A stretch of DNA of 64,000 bases from Nocardioides deserti (lineage in GTDB: Bacteria > Actinomycetota > Actinomycetes > Propionibacteriales > Nocardioidaceae), in NCBI RefSeq assembly GCF_014266025.1, contig NZ_JACMYC010000018.1, positions 1 through 64,000 on the forward strand, read 5' to 3'. The translations under genes and the position numbers were made by a program. The notes beneath the pieces were generated by a model. The model searched no databases. It was not told where the DNA came from and saw only the letters and a program-made list of their open reading frames with translations. Positions 63,979 to 64,000 of this stretch are shown piece after piece. Each line of letters starts with the position of its first letter. Position 1 is the first letter of the stretch.

Positions 63979-64000
63979 GCCCTCCGCCGGAAGGGCCTCG

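Overview
The window is chromosomal DNA from a very GC-rich actinobacterium, most like Nocardioides or a close relative in the Propionibacteriales. This inference rests on the codon bias, the many GTG starts, the many genes whose only upstream signal is a TANNNT box 6-10 bases before the start codon (leaderless mRNAs), the F420 gene cofC, the lysine-tailed HU protein, IdeR-type iron boxes and the DUF222/13E12 HNH gene. No rRNA, CRISPR array or prophage is visible. The only mobile element seen is the end of an IS110-family insertion sequence cut by the left edge.

The backbone is branched-chain amino acid biosynthesis: ilvD (0.5 kb), ilvB-ilvN-ilvC (10-13.7 kb), leuB and ilvE (20-22.3 kb), cimA (28.5 kb) and leuC-leuD (56-58.3 kb) with a divergent IclR-type regulator. 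Two of these units carry classical attenuators: a 13-codon peptide and T-tailed terminator before ilvB, and a 9-codon peptide with three Ile codons and a T-tailed terminator before cimA. A third, less classical leader (16-codon mini-ORF plus hairpins) lies before leuB. From memory, the order ilvB-ilvN-ilvC ... leuB ... fumarylacetoacetate hydrolase - gltX ... IclR / leuC-leuD-hupB ... cofC(fbiD) ... gpsA - ddl also occurs in mycobacteria; here it is interrupted by blocks of accessory genes.

Region by region. 0-10 kb: IS110 remnant, ilvD, a FUSC-type membrane protein, an S66 peptidase, an acetyltransferase, a LuxR-type two-component system, a membrane protein and two VOC-domain genes, one fused to a pterin-carbinolamine dehydratase. 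10-22 kb: ilvBNC, a FrnE-like DsbA, an ABC-F ATPase, a MocR/YczE divergent pair, a methyltransferase, leuB and ilvE. 22-27 kb: an iron-siderophore ABC importer with two iron boxes. 27-34 kb: a Ser/Thr kinase, cimA, a TetR/flavin reductase pair, an amidase, an AAC(2')-like acetyltransferase and a quinone-oxidoreductase-like enzyme. 34-36.5 kb: a repeat-rich patch beside an HNH gene. 36.5-39 kb: a biotin ECF transporter (bioY, bioM, bioN) with a BioQ-like TetR regulator. 39-45.5 kb: a desferrioxamine-type siderophore operon in which the acyltransferase and synthetase are fused, followed by a translationally coupled 2'-5' RNA-ligase-like gene and a pentapeptide-repeat gene. 45.5-48.5 kb: an RsbQ/RsbP-like stress-signalling pair and a conserved hypothetical. 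48.5-52.2 kb: a fumarylacetoacetate hydrolase, gltX, a CPBP protease, tRNA-Gln and tRNA-Glu. 52-55.4 kb: an LCP cell-wall ligase and alkylation repair (Ada-AlkA fusion and ogt). 55.4-64 kb: the IclR regulator, leuCD, hupB, cofC, a PlsC-type acyltransferase, gpsA, a Cys/Met-metabolism PLP enzyme and ddl.

The iron parts fit together: the siderophore operon and the importer both have IdeR/DtxR-like 19-bp boxes and are likely co-repressed by iron. The amino-acid parts also fit: citramalate synthase, LeuCD and LeuB can supply 2-oxobutyrate for isoleucine without threonine, and IlvBN, IlvC, IlvD and IlvE complete Ile, Val and part of Leu synthesis. leuA is not in the window.
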